Origin: Burkholderia sp. Ax-1724
Lineage (GTDB): Bacteria > Pseudomonadota > Gammaproteobacteria > Burkholderiales > Burkholderiaceae
Direction: 5' to 3'
NCBI RefSeq assembly: GCF_011752995.1
Contig: NZ_VWWL01000014.1
Location: 1 to 64,000, forward strand
Length of the DNA: 64,000 nucleotides
Of this stretch, positions 34,744-43,319 are shown in pieces. The position numbers and the translations under genes are program-made. The notes under the pieces are model-generated. The model was given only the letters and a program-made list of their open reading frames with translations. It ran no database searches and was not told the DNA's origin. Within the stretch, counting starts at the first letter, position 1, and every line of letters begins with the position of its first letter.

Positions 34744-35393
34744 GCGAGGACATCGACGGCGGCGTGGAAACGGCCGCGCCGATCTGGGCCGCTTTCGGCG
34801 ATCTGATGTCGGTGCTGCTCGGCGCGTTCGTGCTGATTCTGGTGGGCGTGATCGGCGTGCAGCTCGAACTGTCGAGCAAGCTCGAACAGGAGGTCAAGCA
34901 GCGCCAGGCCGAAACGCAGCGCCGCAAGACGCTCGAACAGGCGCTCGCCGGGCCGCTCGCGGCGGGTCGCGTGACGCTCGTCAACGGGCGCATCGGCATT
35001 AGCGGCAACGTGCTGTTCGCCTTGAACTCGGATCAGTTGCAGCCCGAGGGCCGCGCGTTGCTGAAGAGCCTCGCCGGACCGCTTGGCGCCTATCTGCGTG
35101 CGAGCGACCAGATTCTGATGGTGAGCGGCTTTACCGACGACCAGCGTTTGCGCGAAGGCAACCGGCGTTTCGCCGATAACTGGGAGCTGTCGGCGCAGCG
35201 CGCGCTGACCGTGACGCGCGCGCTGATCGACGACGGCGTGCCGGCGGCGTCGCTGTTCGCGGCCGCGTTCGGTTCGGGCCAGCCGGTGAGTTCGAATGCC
35301 GACGAGCAGGGCCGCGCGAAAAACCGTCGCGTCGAAATCGCGCCGGTGCCGCGGCCGTCCGCCGCGGCCGCCACGGAGAAGTCCGGTGCTTGA
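34740..35393 (+). CDS. OmpA-domain protein, MotB/ZorB-like stator partner
   Basis: A 217-residue protein with one N-terminal membrane helix (about 22-40) preceded by WAAFGDLMSVLLGAF. Asp21 at the head of the helix is in the same place as the proton-carrying Asp of MotB and ZorB. A short coiled linker (45-70) leads to an OmpA peptidoglycan-binding domain: NVLFALNSDQLQPEGRALL, then NRRFADNWELSAQRALTVTR and GRAKNRRVEI, with the Asp and Arg expected to hold the diaminopimelate. The start overlaps the DUF802 stop by ATGA. The pair strongly suggests an ion-driven stator anchored to peptidoglycan. It could also be a Tol/Exb-type system, but those use TolR/ExbD, not OmpA domains. Confidence 0.9.
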   Translation: MSEDIDGGVETAAPIWAAFGDLMSVLLGAFVLILVGVIGVQLELSSKLEQEVKQRQAETQRRKTLEQALAGPLAAGRVTLVNGRIGISGNVLFALNSDQLQPEGRALLKSLAGPLGAYLRASDQILMVSGFTDDQRLREGNRRFADNWELSAQRALTVTRALIDDGVPAASLFAAAFGSGQPVSSNADEQGRAKNRRVEIAPVPRPSAAAATEKSGA

Positions 35394-36093
35394 CGACGAG
35401 CGCGGCGAGTATGGCGAGAGTAGCGAGCAGGGCAATCGGGACGGGAGCGCGGCGAGCCTGACGCATGCCGTGCAGGACGATGCGCGCCATCCGGTTCGCG
35501 CCGCGCTCGACGCATGGCGCGCGCGCGGCGCGGATCGCCTCGACCCGGTGCGCTTTCATTTCATCGAGGCACTGGCGCGGCGCGTGCTGCATCACCACGG
35601 CGAGGCGCGGCGCGTGCTCGACGAGAGACTGGCGGGATTGCTCGATGCCTATGCGGCCGTCGTGGCCGAGGCCGATAGCGCGTCCGAACCTTCTGCGGCG
35701 GCAGGCGAGTCCAATGACGACGCGACACTCGCGAGCCTCGTCGAACGCATGGCTCATCGCGCGCGTCCTCATGGCGAGGCCAGCGCCGCCGCTTATCCCG
35801 AACTGCCCGCGCTCGATTACTTCAGGGACGTCTGGTCCAGAGTCCGCACCGAGAAGCAGGTGCGTCAGTCGCTCGCGAAGGTGCCGGGCAATGCGGGGCC
35901 GCTCAATTCGAGCAGCCTCGTGCATCGCGCGTTGTCGTTGATGCGTGAGTTGTCGCCGGAATATCTGAAGCAGTTTCTGTCGTACGTCGATACGCTGGCG
36001 TGGCTCGAACAGATGAACGGCGGCGCGCCCGCCGCTAAGGAAACGCCGCGCGCGGCCAGCGCGGGCAAGGGCACGCGCGGCAAGGCGCGCTGA
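35386..36093 (+). CDS. DUF2894 protein, last gene of the operon
   Basis: A 235-residue soluble protein assigned to DUF2894. The core is RAALDAWRARGADRLDPVRF, FIEALARRVLHHHGEARRVL, and the C-terminal ALDYFRDVWSRVRTEKQVRQ, SSSLVHRALSLMRELSPEYL. An acidic Ala-rich linker separates the two halves. The GTG at 35386 overlaps the OmpA-protein stop by 8 bp and has a GGAG about 7 bases ahead, so it is translationally coupled. The tail is Lys/Arg/Gly-rich. No function is known; tight coupling with the stator-like pair says it acts with them in the cytosol. Confidence 0.85.
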   Translation: MLDDERGEYGESSEQGNRDGSAASLTHAVQDDARHPVRAALDAWRARGADRLDPVRFHFIEALARRVLHHHGEARRVLDERLAGLLDAYAAVVAEADSASEPSAAAGESNDDATLASLVERMAHRARPHGEASAAAYPELPALDYFRDVWSRVRTEKQVRQSLAKVPGNAGPLNSSSLVHRALSLMRELSPEYLKQFLSYVDTLAWLEQMNGGAPAAKETPRAASAGKGTRGKAR

Positions 36094-36137
36094 ATTCCGC
36101 CGGCGTTCATGCCGAGGTTCGCGCCGCGCCGAAGCGT

Positions 36138-36419
36138 TCAGTCGAAATCGAACATATCGAAAATCGAACGCTTCTTCCGGTAGCCACGATAGTCCGCGCG
36201 GCGCTCGTCGTGGCCGCGCTGGCGCTCTCCTTCATACCTGCGCTCTGCGTGCCGCGCATCGTCGCGTGTGGGGCCCGCGTCGCCTATGTCCTGCGCAATC
36301 AGCTTGTCGAGTTCGCCGCGATCGAGCCATACGCCGCGGCAGTTCGGGCAGTAGTCGATCTCGATCGAGCGGCGCTCGGTCATCAGCAGATCGGTCGTCG
36401 TGCAGACAGGGCATTTCAT
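36138..36419 (-). CDS. TFIIB-type zinc-ribbon protein
   Basis: A 93-residue protein with a zf-TFIIB ribbon at the N-terminus: MKCPVC, then IEIDYCPNCRGVWLDRGELD. The four cysteines (C-x2-C ... C-x2-C) should bind one zinc. The rest is Arg/Asp/Tyr-rich and probably disordered, ending in an acidic FDMFDFD. Members are soluble and of unknown role. The ATG at 36419 has an AAGGAG-type site; an in-frame ATG 9 codons upstream lacks one. It converges on the DUF2894 gene. Confidence 0.9.
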   Translation of the reverse strand: MKCPVCTTTDLLMTERRSIEIDYCPNCRGVWLDRGELDKLIAQDIGDAGPTRDDARHAERRYEGERQRGHDERRADYRGYRKKRSIFDMFDFD

Positions 36420-36583
36420 GATGAAGCTCCTTGTGTTCGCGGGCATCGAACGGGCCGATGCCCTTTTTCAAACAACCTTCAAATTTTCAAACCGCATTTC
36501 AGGCATGCGGGACCTGAGGTGCGCCGCCGAGGCACGCAATCGATGCTCGCAATCGCGCTGTCGAGCCGCAGTGACGGCGACCA

Positions 36584-37345
36584 TCACCGCACGACGTTTT
36601 CCACCCGCTTCGCCGGCTTCGCTTTCGCGCGCCTCGCGAGCATGTTCATCATCTCGACGAATGCGGAGAACGCCATCGCCGCGTAGATGTAAGCCTTCGG
36701 CACGTGCGAGCCGAAACCTTCGGCGATCAGCGTCATGCCGATCACGAGCAGGAAGCTCAGCGCCAGCATCACGATGGTCGGATTGCGCTCGATGAAGCGC
36801 GCGAGCGGCTGCGCGGCGAACAGCATTGCCATGACCGAGACGATCACCGCGACGAACATGATCGGCATGTGCTCGGTCATGCCGACCGCGGTGATGATGC
36901 TATCGACCGAAAACACGAGGTCGAGCACGATGATCTGGCCGATCGCGGCCGCCACGCCCAACTGCACGGTCGAGCTTGCCTTGGCGGCGACGTCGTCCGC
37001 GTGGGTCACGTGATGGCGGATTTCGCTCGTCGCCTTCCACACGAGGAACAGGCCGCCGCCGAGCAGGATCAGATCGCGCCACGAAAACCCGTGGCCGAAC
37101 AGCGTGAACACGGCTTCGGTCAACTGCGCGATCCATGCGACCGTGCCGAGCAGGGTCAGCCGCATCACCAGCGCGAGCATGAGGCCGAGGCGCTGCGTGC
37201 GCGCGCGTTGCGCGGCCGGCAACTTGTTGCTGAGGATCGAGATGAAGATCAGGTTGTCGATGCCGAGCACGATCTCCATCACGATCAGCGTGAGGAGCGC
37301 GGCCCAGGTGGCGGGATCGGCGGCGAGGGCGAGCAGGGTATCCAT
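36584..37345 (-). CDS. TerC-family integral membrane protein
   Basis: A 253-residue protein with seven or so helices. The two acidic family motifs are present: LIVMEIVLGIDNLIFISILS near residues 19-40 and IIVLDLVFSVDSIITAVGMT in the middle. TerC-family proteins (Alx, YkoY and relatives) are linked to metal, mainly Mn2+, export and to metal loading of exported proteins; some accompany tellurite resistance. Nothing nearby suggests a ter operon. It is divergent from an NhaR-type regulator gene, which may control it. Confidence 0.93.
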   Translation of the reverse strand: MDTLLALAADPATWAALLTLIVMEIVLGIDNLIFISILSNKLPAAQRARTQRLGLMLALVMRLTLLGTVAWIAQLTEAVFTLFGHGFSWRDLILLGGGLFLVWKATSEIRHHVTHADDVAAKASSTVQLGVAAAIGQIIVLDLVFSVDSIITAVGMTEHMPIMFVAVIVSVMAMLFAAQPLARFIERNPTIVMLALSFLLVIGMTLIAEGFGSHVPKAYIYAAMAFSAFVEMMNMLARRAKAKPAKRVENVVR

Positions 37346-37406
37346 GAGATGGTTCGTCAAAGGCGATGCGCCGGTGGTGGCGGAACCGTCATGATCGGGA
37401 TTTTCA

Positions 37407-37422
37407 TGGTTTGAATAAACCA
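37407..37422. promoter_or_regulatory. inverted repeat between the TerC and NhaR-type genes
   Basis: TGGTTT (37407-37412) and AAACCA (37417-37422) flank GAAT in the 124-bp divergent gap. It has the size and place of a LysR-type regulator site that could serve both genes. Confidence 0.4.
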
Positions 37423-37469
37423 GTGATAAGCTGAGCAATACATCGGTTTTTTCGAAGTATCAAACGAGC

Positions 37470-38351
37470 ATGCTCAACTACCGTCATCTGTACTATTTCT
37501 GGATCGTCGTGAAGGAAGGCGGTTTCGCGCGCGCCGCCGAACGGCTCGACATGGCCGTGCAGACGATCAGCGCACAGGTGCGCGAGCTCGAAAAAGCGCT
37601 CGGGCGTCAGCTGCTGAAGCCGGCCGGGCGCGGCGTCGCGATGACCGAAGCCGGCGAGCAGGCGTTCAATCGCGCCGAGCAGATCTTCCAGCTCGGCGAG
37701 GCCTTGCTCGACGAAATGCGCGAGGCGACCGGCGAAGGCGCGGTGCGCTTCGCGGTCGGGTTGTCCGACGGCATGTCGAAGCTCGCCGCGCATGCGCTGC
37801 TCGCGCCGGTGCTGGCCACGCCGTCGCTGCGACTGCTGTGCCACGAGGGCGAGCCCGCGCAGCTATTGTCGGAGCTGGCGTTGCATCGGCTCGATCTCGT
37901 ACTTGCCTGTCAGCCGGCGCCGCATGGCGCGGATCTGCGCGTCGTGAGCCAGCGTGTCGCCGGTTCGCCGGTGGATTGGTACGGCCCCGCGCAGATCGTG
38001 CGCAAGCCGGTTCGCGCGAGTTTTCCGCACTGTCTCGCGGAGGTGCCCGTGCTGCTGCCGACCCGTCACGGTGCCTTGCGCGCGCGGCTCGACCGCTGGT
38101 TCGAGGCGCAGGGCGTTCGTCCGCGCATCGTCGGCGAATTCGAGGACAGCGCGCTGATGGCGGTGTTCGCGGCGCGCGGGCTCGGCGTGTTTCCGCTCGC
38201 GGAGCCAGGCGCCGACGATCTGTCGTTGCTGCCGGGATTGCGCCGGCTCGGCCGCGCGGACGGCGTGCTCGAAGAGATTCACGCGATCCGTTCGCGGCGC
38301 GGCCAGCACCATGCGCTGGCCTCGCAGGTGATCGCGGCGGCGCAGCCGTGA
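37470..38351 (+). CDS. nhaR: NhaR-type LysR-family transcriptional regulator
   Basis: A 293-residue LysR-type regulator. The N-terminal helix-turn-helix (MLNYRHLYYFWIVVKEGGFA, then RAAERLDMAVQTISAQVREL and EKALGRQLL) matches the NhaR branch, which starts with this NYxHLYYFW signature. The C-terminal effector domain includes FAVGLSDGMSKLAAHALLAP. NhaR in Escherichia coli activates the Na+/H+ antiporter gene nhaA in response to sodium. No antiporter is adjacent here, so the target is unknown; the divergent TerC gene is the obvious candidate. Confidence 0.9.
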   Translation: MLNYRHLYYFWIVVKEGGFARAAERLDMAVQTISAQVRELEKALGRQLLKPAGRGVAMTEAGEQAFNRAEQIFQLGEALLDEMREATGEGAVRFAVGLSDGMSKLAAHALLAPVLATPSLRLLCHEGEPAQLLSELALHRLDLVLACQPAPHGADLRVVSQRVAGSPVDWYGPAQIVRKPVRASFPHCLAEVPVLLPTRHGALRARLDRWFEAQGVRPRIVGEFEDSALMAVFAARGLGVFPLAEPGADDLSLLPGLRRLGRADGVLEEIHAIRSRRGQHHALASQVIAAAQP

Positions 38352-38411
38352 GAGCGATGTGTTTTCAGCACCCTCGGCACCTGCGCCGCTTTCACGACGC
38401 GCCGCCCGTCA

Positions 38412-39572
38412 TCAGAACGCGTGACGCATGCCGACCGTGACCGCCACCTGCGTATTCGTCGACGACGGCGACAGCGTGTTGATCATCGCGTGCGACAGCA
38501 CCGACCCAGCTGGCGCGCCGTGCGCGTTCTGGTACACGCTTTCGAGGTAGAAGTCCGTGCGCTTGCTGAGCGCGTAGTCGGTCTGCAGCATCGCGGTGTT
38601 CCAGGCCGGCGACGAGCCGTTGTACGCGCCGTGCGTGTAGGTGTAGGCGCCCGATACGCTCCATGCCGGCGTCAGTTCGTACTTCACGTTCGCCTCGTAG
38701 TTGTCGAGGCGCAGCGAACCGCCGAGCGTGCCGGCCGGGTCGCCGCTCGCGCCGAGATAGTCGCCCGTGCCGAACGAGAACACGCCCGCGACGTCGTCGA
38801 TCTGCGTGTGGCTCCACAGCAGGCCCACCGTGGCCGGACCGAACGTGTAGTTGCCGCCGAGCGACCAGATGCGCTGACGCCGCGCGATGAAGTTCGCGCT
38901 CGCGTCGCTGGCCGTCACGGCGCCCGTGCCGTTGCCCGCGTTGTTCAACTGCAGATAGCCGGCCGCGAGATTGAGCGGGCCTTGCGCATACGACAGACCG
39001 AAGCCGTACGAGCGGTTGTTCGCGAAGTCGCCGGCCTTGTTGCTGAACGAGTACATCGTTTCGAACGTGACGCCGTGATAGACCGGGCTCGCGTACTTGA
39101 CCGAGTTGTTGATGACGACCGAGTTCGCGGCGAGATTGTCGTTCTCGAACGGATGCGCGGCGAGGCTGCCGCCCCAGGTGTTGAAGCTTGCGGAGAGCGG
39201 GCCGACGAGGTCGTTCATCACGTCGAACTGGCGGCCGAACGTCAGCGTGCCGTACGGATCGCTTTGCAGGCCGACCCATGCCTGCGAGCCGAACGCGCTG
39301 CCGGAGAACGCCTGCGCGCCGTTGTTGAGCAGGAAGCCCTGTTCGAGCTTGAAGACCGCGTGCAGGCCGGCGCCGAGGTCTTCCGAACCCTTGAGGCCGA
39401 ACACCGTGTTCTGCGTCGTGCTGCTCACGACTTGCCAGTTGCTGTGGCCGAACTGGTTGTTCGTATAGACGAGGCCGGTATCGAGCAGGCCGTAGAGCGT
39501 CACGCTGCTTTGCGCGTGCGCGGACATCGTGAAGGCGCCGCACAGCGCGGCGGCGAGCAGGGTCTTTTTCAT
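38412..39572 (-). CDS. general porin, Burkholderia OpcP/Omp38 type
   Basis: A 386-residue outer-membrane trimeric porin. The signal peptide (MKKTLLAAALCGAFTMSAHA) is followed by the standard mature start QSSVTLYGLLDTGLVY. The conserved FGLKGSEDLGAGLHAVFKLE, QAWVGLQSDPYGTLTFGRQF and the terminal VAVTVGMRHAF (final Phe for outer-membrane insertion) are typical of beta-proteobacterial porins. It lets small hydrophilic solutes pass. The ATG at 39572 is preceded by AAGGAC. It is convergent with the NhaR-type regulator gene and monocistronic. Confidence 0.95.
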   Translation of the reverse strand: MKKTLLAAALCGAFTMSAHAQSSVTLYGLLDTGLVYTNNQFGHSNWQVVSSTTQNTVFGLKGSEDLGAGLHAVFKLEQGFLLNNGAQAFSGSAFGSQAWVGLQSDPYGTLTFGRQFDVMNDLVGPLSASFNTWGGSLAAHPFENDNLAANSVVINNSVKYASPVYHGVTFETMYSFSNKAGDFANNRSYGFGLSYAQGPLNLAAGYLQLNNAGNGTGAVTASDASANFIARRQRIWSLGGNYTFGPATVGLLWSHTQIDDVAGVFSFGTGDYLGASGDPAGTLGGSLRLDNYEANVKYELTPAWSVSGAYTYTHGAYNGSSPAWNTAMLQTDYALSKRTDFYLESVYQNAHGAPAGSVLSHAMINTLSPSSTNTQVAVTVGMRHAF

Positions 39573-40003
39573 GGCGAGTGGTCCTTGATTAAAACGATCT
39601 TGTTCGAGTGATCTGGATGCGTCGTGCTTCGTCGTGCAATGGGCTGCGGGCCGTCGATAAGCACGCGGCATGCCAGTGGCGGCAACAAGCGCCCGCCGGC
39701 CGGCTCGCGCGGGCCGTGTGGGGACGAGGCAGGGTTTTCCGGAACACCGGCGTGAGCGCGAAAACAGCGAGGGGGCGAAGCTTATCCTGTTCCGGCGCTC
39801 AGCGGGAGGGCAGGGCGGAGGCAATTAGCACGATCGGGGTGCATGCCATGAGCGGCCACGGGGCGGCCTCGCTGATGGCGGGTCGGGCCGCGAGGCGTGG
39901 CAGACGAGTCAGAGGCCGCGAGTCGGCGCCGGCAGCTCGCAATGCGCGCCGCCGGTTCTTGCGCGAGGCACAGCCTCCGCACAGCCCTCCGCGCGCGCAG
40001 CCC
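39573..40003. other. intergenic region, 431 bp
   Basis: This gap lies upstream of the porin and downstream of the proline-rich protein gene, both on the reverse strand. The porin promoter should be in 39580-39650, a T-rich section. Nothing else is seen. Confidence 0.45.
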
Positions 40004-41062
40004 TCAGGGCTTGCCGGCGGCCTGCGACGGCGCCTGTTGAGTCGGCGTGACGTTCGACGATTCGCGCACGAGCCGGTCGGTCATTGCCGATGCCGCTGGA
40101 TTCGTGCTCCGGCTGGCCGGCATTTGCGGCTGTAGCGGCACGCTGACGCCGGACGGCATCGGCAGCGAGGGATCGGGTTTCGCGGATTCCCGCACCAGCT
40201 GATCGGTCATGGCCGACGCAACCGGGTTCGAGCCACGGCCGGTTGGCATCGGCATTTGTGGCATTGTCGGCATTGTCGGCATTGTCGGCATTGGCGGTTG
40301 CGGCGGTTGCGGCGGTTGCGGCGGCGCGCCGGCGCTGGACGGTATCGGCAGCGACGGATCGGGCCTCGCCGATTCCCGCACCAGTTGCTGCGTCAGTGCC
40401 GCCGAGACGGCGTTCGTGCCTTCATTGGCGTTCGGGATCGCGTTGGAATACGGGTTTGCGCCGTTCGCGCGCGGTACGTCGTATCTGCGCACCTGTGCCT
40501 GCTCGACGCGCTGCGCCGGTCGCGGCCTCGGCTGCGGTTGAAATTGCGGCTGAGCTTGTGCTTGTGGCAAAGGTTGCGGCTGAGGTTGCGGCTGCATGAG
40601 CGGCTGGGCCTGCGCACGCGCGGACACGGGCGGCTGCGCCGGTGCGGGTGCAACGGGTGCAGCGGGCACTGCACTATCGATTCGCCCGGTGACGATCTGG
40701 CCGGCATCGGGCGCGGCACTCGGGGCGGGCGCGGCCGCGAGTGCGGGGGCCGGAGCAGGAGCGGCCGGCGCGGCCGGCACCACATTCTGTGCCGGCAAAG
40801 CCCCGCCAGCAGACTGCTGCGATCGCGGCAACTGCCCCGCCTTGCCCGCAGCACCGTCGGCCGGCAAGGCCGGCAACACACTGCCGCCGGTCACACGCGG
40901 CGAGCCGCCCTGCGAGTCCAATGCCGCGTCGTTATCGGGGCTGCCTGTCACCGCGCCGGCGACTTCGAGCTGTTTGTCGTCCTTGGGAAACAGCAGATAA
41001 CCGGCGATGCCTGCATCGATCAGCAGCAGGCCGACTATCAACAACTTACCGGTATTCGTCAT
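40004..41062 (-). CDS. membrane-anchored Pro/Gln/Ala-rich protein with three repeated motifs
   Basis: A 352-residue protein I do not recognise. It starts MTNTGKLLIVGLLLIDAGIA with one N-terminal membrane helix, and the rest is disordered-looking Pro/Ala/Gln-rich sequence with runs such as QPQPQPQPLPQ and MPTMPTMPTMPQM. Three copies of a motif of the form SAMTDQLVRESAKPDPSLPM occur: in the middle (about 40338-40416), further on (40150-40228) and, degenerate, at the end (40043-40106). Two upstream in-frame ATGs (41083 and 41092) are possible starts; none has a clear ribosome site. The single anchor and long linker suggest a periplasmic adaptor that docks a partner through the repeats. Confidence 0.65.
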   Translation of the reverse strand: MTNTGKLLIVGLLLIDAGIAGYLLFPKDDKQLEVAGAVTGSPDNDAALDSQGGSPRVTGGSVLPALPADGAAGKAGQLPRSQQSAGGALPAQNVVPAAPAAPAPAPALAAAPAPSAAPDAGQIVTGRIDSAVPAAPVAPAPAQPPVSARAQAQPLMQPQPQPQPLPQAQAQPQFQPQPRPRPAQRVEQAQVRRYDVPRANGANPYSNAIPNANEGTNAVSAALTQQLVRESARPDPSLPIPSSAGAPPQPPQPPQPPMPTMPTMPTMPQMPMPTGRGSNPVASAMTDQLVRESAKPDPSLPMPSGVSVPLQPQMPASRSTNPAASAMTDRLVRESSNVTPTQQAPSQAAGKP

Positions 41063-41488
41063 ATCTAAACCAACAATCTTCATGAACTGCAATTAATCGA
41101 TGATAAACGCAGGCTCCCGCGACGACGCTTTCCACCGCCGCGTCGAGGCTATTCGGATGGCTGATGTCGGAATGAACCTGGAACCCATGGAGCGCGCAAG
41201 CGAGTGAGCAAGCGGCGTTCCTGCTCCTTGCTCGTGTCATCGAGAATCATCGAGATCGCCTGTTTTTTCGCGCCTACTACGATTTTCGTTTTCGAGCCAG
41301 TAAATCGTTTCTTATTCGATTGGCATACAACGGTCGCCCTGCAACGCAAGCTGTGCTGTTCATGCAGGGAGCCTGTACTATGTAGCAGCGGAGCCGACCA
41401 CCGGCCACGGTTCGGCTATCGTCGTCAGGGCAGGCCGTTGTGCCTGCGGGAGCGCTTCCAGCGGCGGCGTGATGAACCACGTGAAAAC
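41063..41488. other. divergent intergenic region, 426 bp
   Basis: This gap lies between the proline-rich protein and the receiver-domain gene. It is AT-richer than its flanks around 41230-41330. I find no gene, and no promoter pair that I would defend. Confidence 0.45.
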
Positions 41489-42451
41489 ATGAACAACTTT
41501 ATTCGACCCCCCGTTTTTTATCCGTCCACGGTTGTGTTTGTCGACGACAACGACAGCTACCTCGATGCGCTGCGCCGTTTTTTCCCAGACACCCACACCA
41601 ATCTGTTTTTCACGCGGCCGCAAACCGCGCTCAACTATATCCGCCAGCATGCGCGCGAGAATTCGCTCGAATTCGCATCGTCGTCGGCGTGCCTGAGCGA
41701 GCCGGGTGTCGAGCGTTTCGTCGAGACCTCGGCGGAGCGCGATATCGTCGCGCGGCCCTCGCGCTTCGAGGAAGTGGCGGCGGTTGTCGTCGACTACGAT
41801 ATGCCGAGCATCGGCGGGGTCGAATTTCTCGCGTCGATCTCGCATCTGCGCTGCGCGAAGGTGCTGCTCACCGGTGTCGCCGATGAAACCGTCGCGGTCA
41901 AGGCGTTCAACGCCGGCATCGTCGACCTGTACCTGCGCAAGACCGATCCCGATTCGGCCAACCGTCTCCTGCATTTCCTCAAGGACGCGAAGAGCCGCCA
42001 TTGCGCGGAATCGGGTTGGCTCGCGCTCGGCGAGAACGGCATGACCTACTGCGATCCACGCACGCGCAAGGTGATCGACGAAGTGGTGGCCGCGCAGGGC
42101 ATCGTCGAGTACTACTGGCGGCCCGAGCAGAACGTGATCCTGATGTTCGACAGCGCGGGCAATCCGAGCGTGTTCGTCGCGTGGGCCGAGAACGACTGGA
42201 TCTCGCAGGGCGAGATCGTCGCCGACGAGGGCGGGCCGTCCGACCTGCTGCGGCAACTCGCGGTGCGCGAGGTTATGCCGCTGTTCTGGCCGGACCTCGC
42301 CTATCGCTCCGGCATGAAGTTCAGGACGCTGACGCCGCGCGGCATTCCGGAGTGGGACGACGCGTTCTATGGCTGGACGCGTATCGAGCCGGCCGAAGTC
42401 GGTATCGACCTCGTAACGTTTTCGCAATGGCGCGCCCAGCGTAATCGCTGA
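41489..42451 (+). CDS. receiver-domain protein with an unrecognised C-terminal domain
   Basis: A 320-residue protein. The N-terminal half is a response-regulator receiver: VVFVDDNDSYLDALRRFFPD with the acidic pair, VVVDYDMPSIGGVEFLASIS with the phosphorylatable Asp, VLLTGVADETVAVKAF and the conserved Lys in LYLRKTDP. About 40 extra residues are inserted before the phospho-site strand. The C-terminal ~140 residues (from GENGMTYCDPRTRKVIDEVV to the end, with VEYYWRPEQNVILMFDSAGN) contain no helix-turn-helix, enzyme motif or membrane helix I recognise. No histidine kinase gene is adjacent. The ATG at 41489 follows a weak site. Confidence 0.8.
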   Translation: MNNFIRPPVFYPSTVVFVDDNDSYLDALRRFFPDTHTNLFFTRPQTALNYIRQHARENSLEFASSSACLSEPGVERFVETSAERDIVARPSRFEEVAAVVVDYDMPSIGGVEFLASISHLRCAKVLLTGVADETVAVKAFNAGIVDLYLRKTDPDSANRLLHFLKDAKSRHCAESGWLALGENGMTYCDPRTRKVIDEVVAAQGIVEYYWRPEQNVILMFDSAGNPSVFVAWAENDWISQGEIVADEGGPSDLLRQLAVREVMPLFWPDLAYRSGMKFRTLTPRGIPEWDDAFYGWTRIEPAEVGIDLVTFSQWRAQRNR

Positions 42452-42463
42452 ACTGCGTCGATA

Positions 42464-42495
42464 CGCCGCCCGCCGGTCGGGGGCGGCGCTCTTTC
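42464..42495 (+). terminator. hairpin terminator after the receiver-domain gene
   Basis: CGCCGCCC (42464-42471) pairs with GGGCGGCG (42481-42488) around a 9-base loop and is followed by CTCTTTCC, 12 bases past the stop codon. Confidence 0.5.
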
Positions 42496-42557
42496 CGTGC
42501 GAGCAATCGCTCGCCTGCTCGCCCGTTTGTTCACCCGCCCGTTTGCCGGGTCTCCCG

Positions 42558-43064
42558 CTATGTCGCGTGGCGCCGTGTGACGGCCGGCAGGCCGATCACG
42601 TGTCCTGCGAAGCGCGCGGGCGGCAACGCGGCGTGGGCTTCCGCGAGTTCGCGCACGCGCGCTGCGACGTCGGGATCGAACGCGATGCTGCGCGGCCCGC
42701 TCGTATCGACGTGCAACAGCATCTGCTCGCTCGCGGCGACGGGTTCGGCGCGTTGGCCGTCGAGCGCGAACATTTCAAGGTACAGGTGGATTCGTTTCGC
42801 GTCGTGCGCGAGGAGGCGCATGTCGATGCGCACCTGCGCGCCTTCCTTGATCTCGTGCAGATAGTTGAGATGGGCCTCGAGCGTGTAGATCGAGCGCCGC
42901 CGTTCCTTGCGCACGCTGTCGGGCAGGCCGATCAGATCGATCAGCTCATCGCCGGCGAGACTGAAAAGCAGCATATAGAAAGCGTCGCGCATGTGGCCGT
43001 TGTAATCGACCCATTCGGCGCGCACGGTTGCGCGATAGGAAGGCAGGGCAACGGCTGGTGGCAT
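42558..43064 (-). CDS. hot-dog-fold acyl-CoA thioesterase
   Basis: A 168-residue 4HBT-like thioesterase. The motif AEWVDYNGHMRDAFYMLLFS places the catalytic Asp in the usual loop, and SIYTLEAHLNYLHEIKEGAQ followed by VRIDMRLLAHDAKRIHLYLE fits the central helix and sheet. It hydrolyses an acyl-CoA; the sequence resembles thioesterases found with carnitine or betaine catabolism, but no such genes are nearby. It is cytosolic, with no signal peptide. The gene is convergent with the receiver-domain gene. Confidence 0.85.
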   Translation of the reverse strand: MPPAVALPSYRATVRAEWVDYNGHMRDAFYMLLFSLAGDELIDLIGLPDSVRKERRRSIYTLEAHLNYLHEIKEGAQVRIDMRLLAHDAKRIHLYLEMFALDGQRAEPVAASEQMLLHVDTSGPRSIAFDPDVAARVRELAEAHAALPPARFAGHVIGLPAVTRRHAT

Positions 43065-43319
43065 GGGCGCGGGTCTCCTCGATCGGATGCGATGGCGTGG
43101 GCGCTTCGTTGTGCGTCATCAGTGTAATGCATGACGATTTGACCGCACGGCCGATATGCCGGCCACGCATTGTGGTGGCTAGCGCAACAGTGAATTCATG
43201 GTTCAGGGGCTTCTGTGCGATACAGCCGGCTTCTAAACTGGCTTCACCGCTGCGGACAACCGGTCGTTGCACAAGGCGCCGCGGCAACCGAACGAAGCAA
43301 TCTCTGGAGATTGGACATC

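Noticed and set aside
30810..36093. A complete Zorya defence system
   Set aside because: The ZorA/ZorB-like pair is present in outline but no ZorC, ZorD or ZorE effector is encoded nearby; the flanking genes are DUF3348 and DUF2894.
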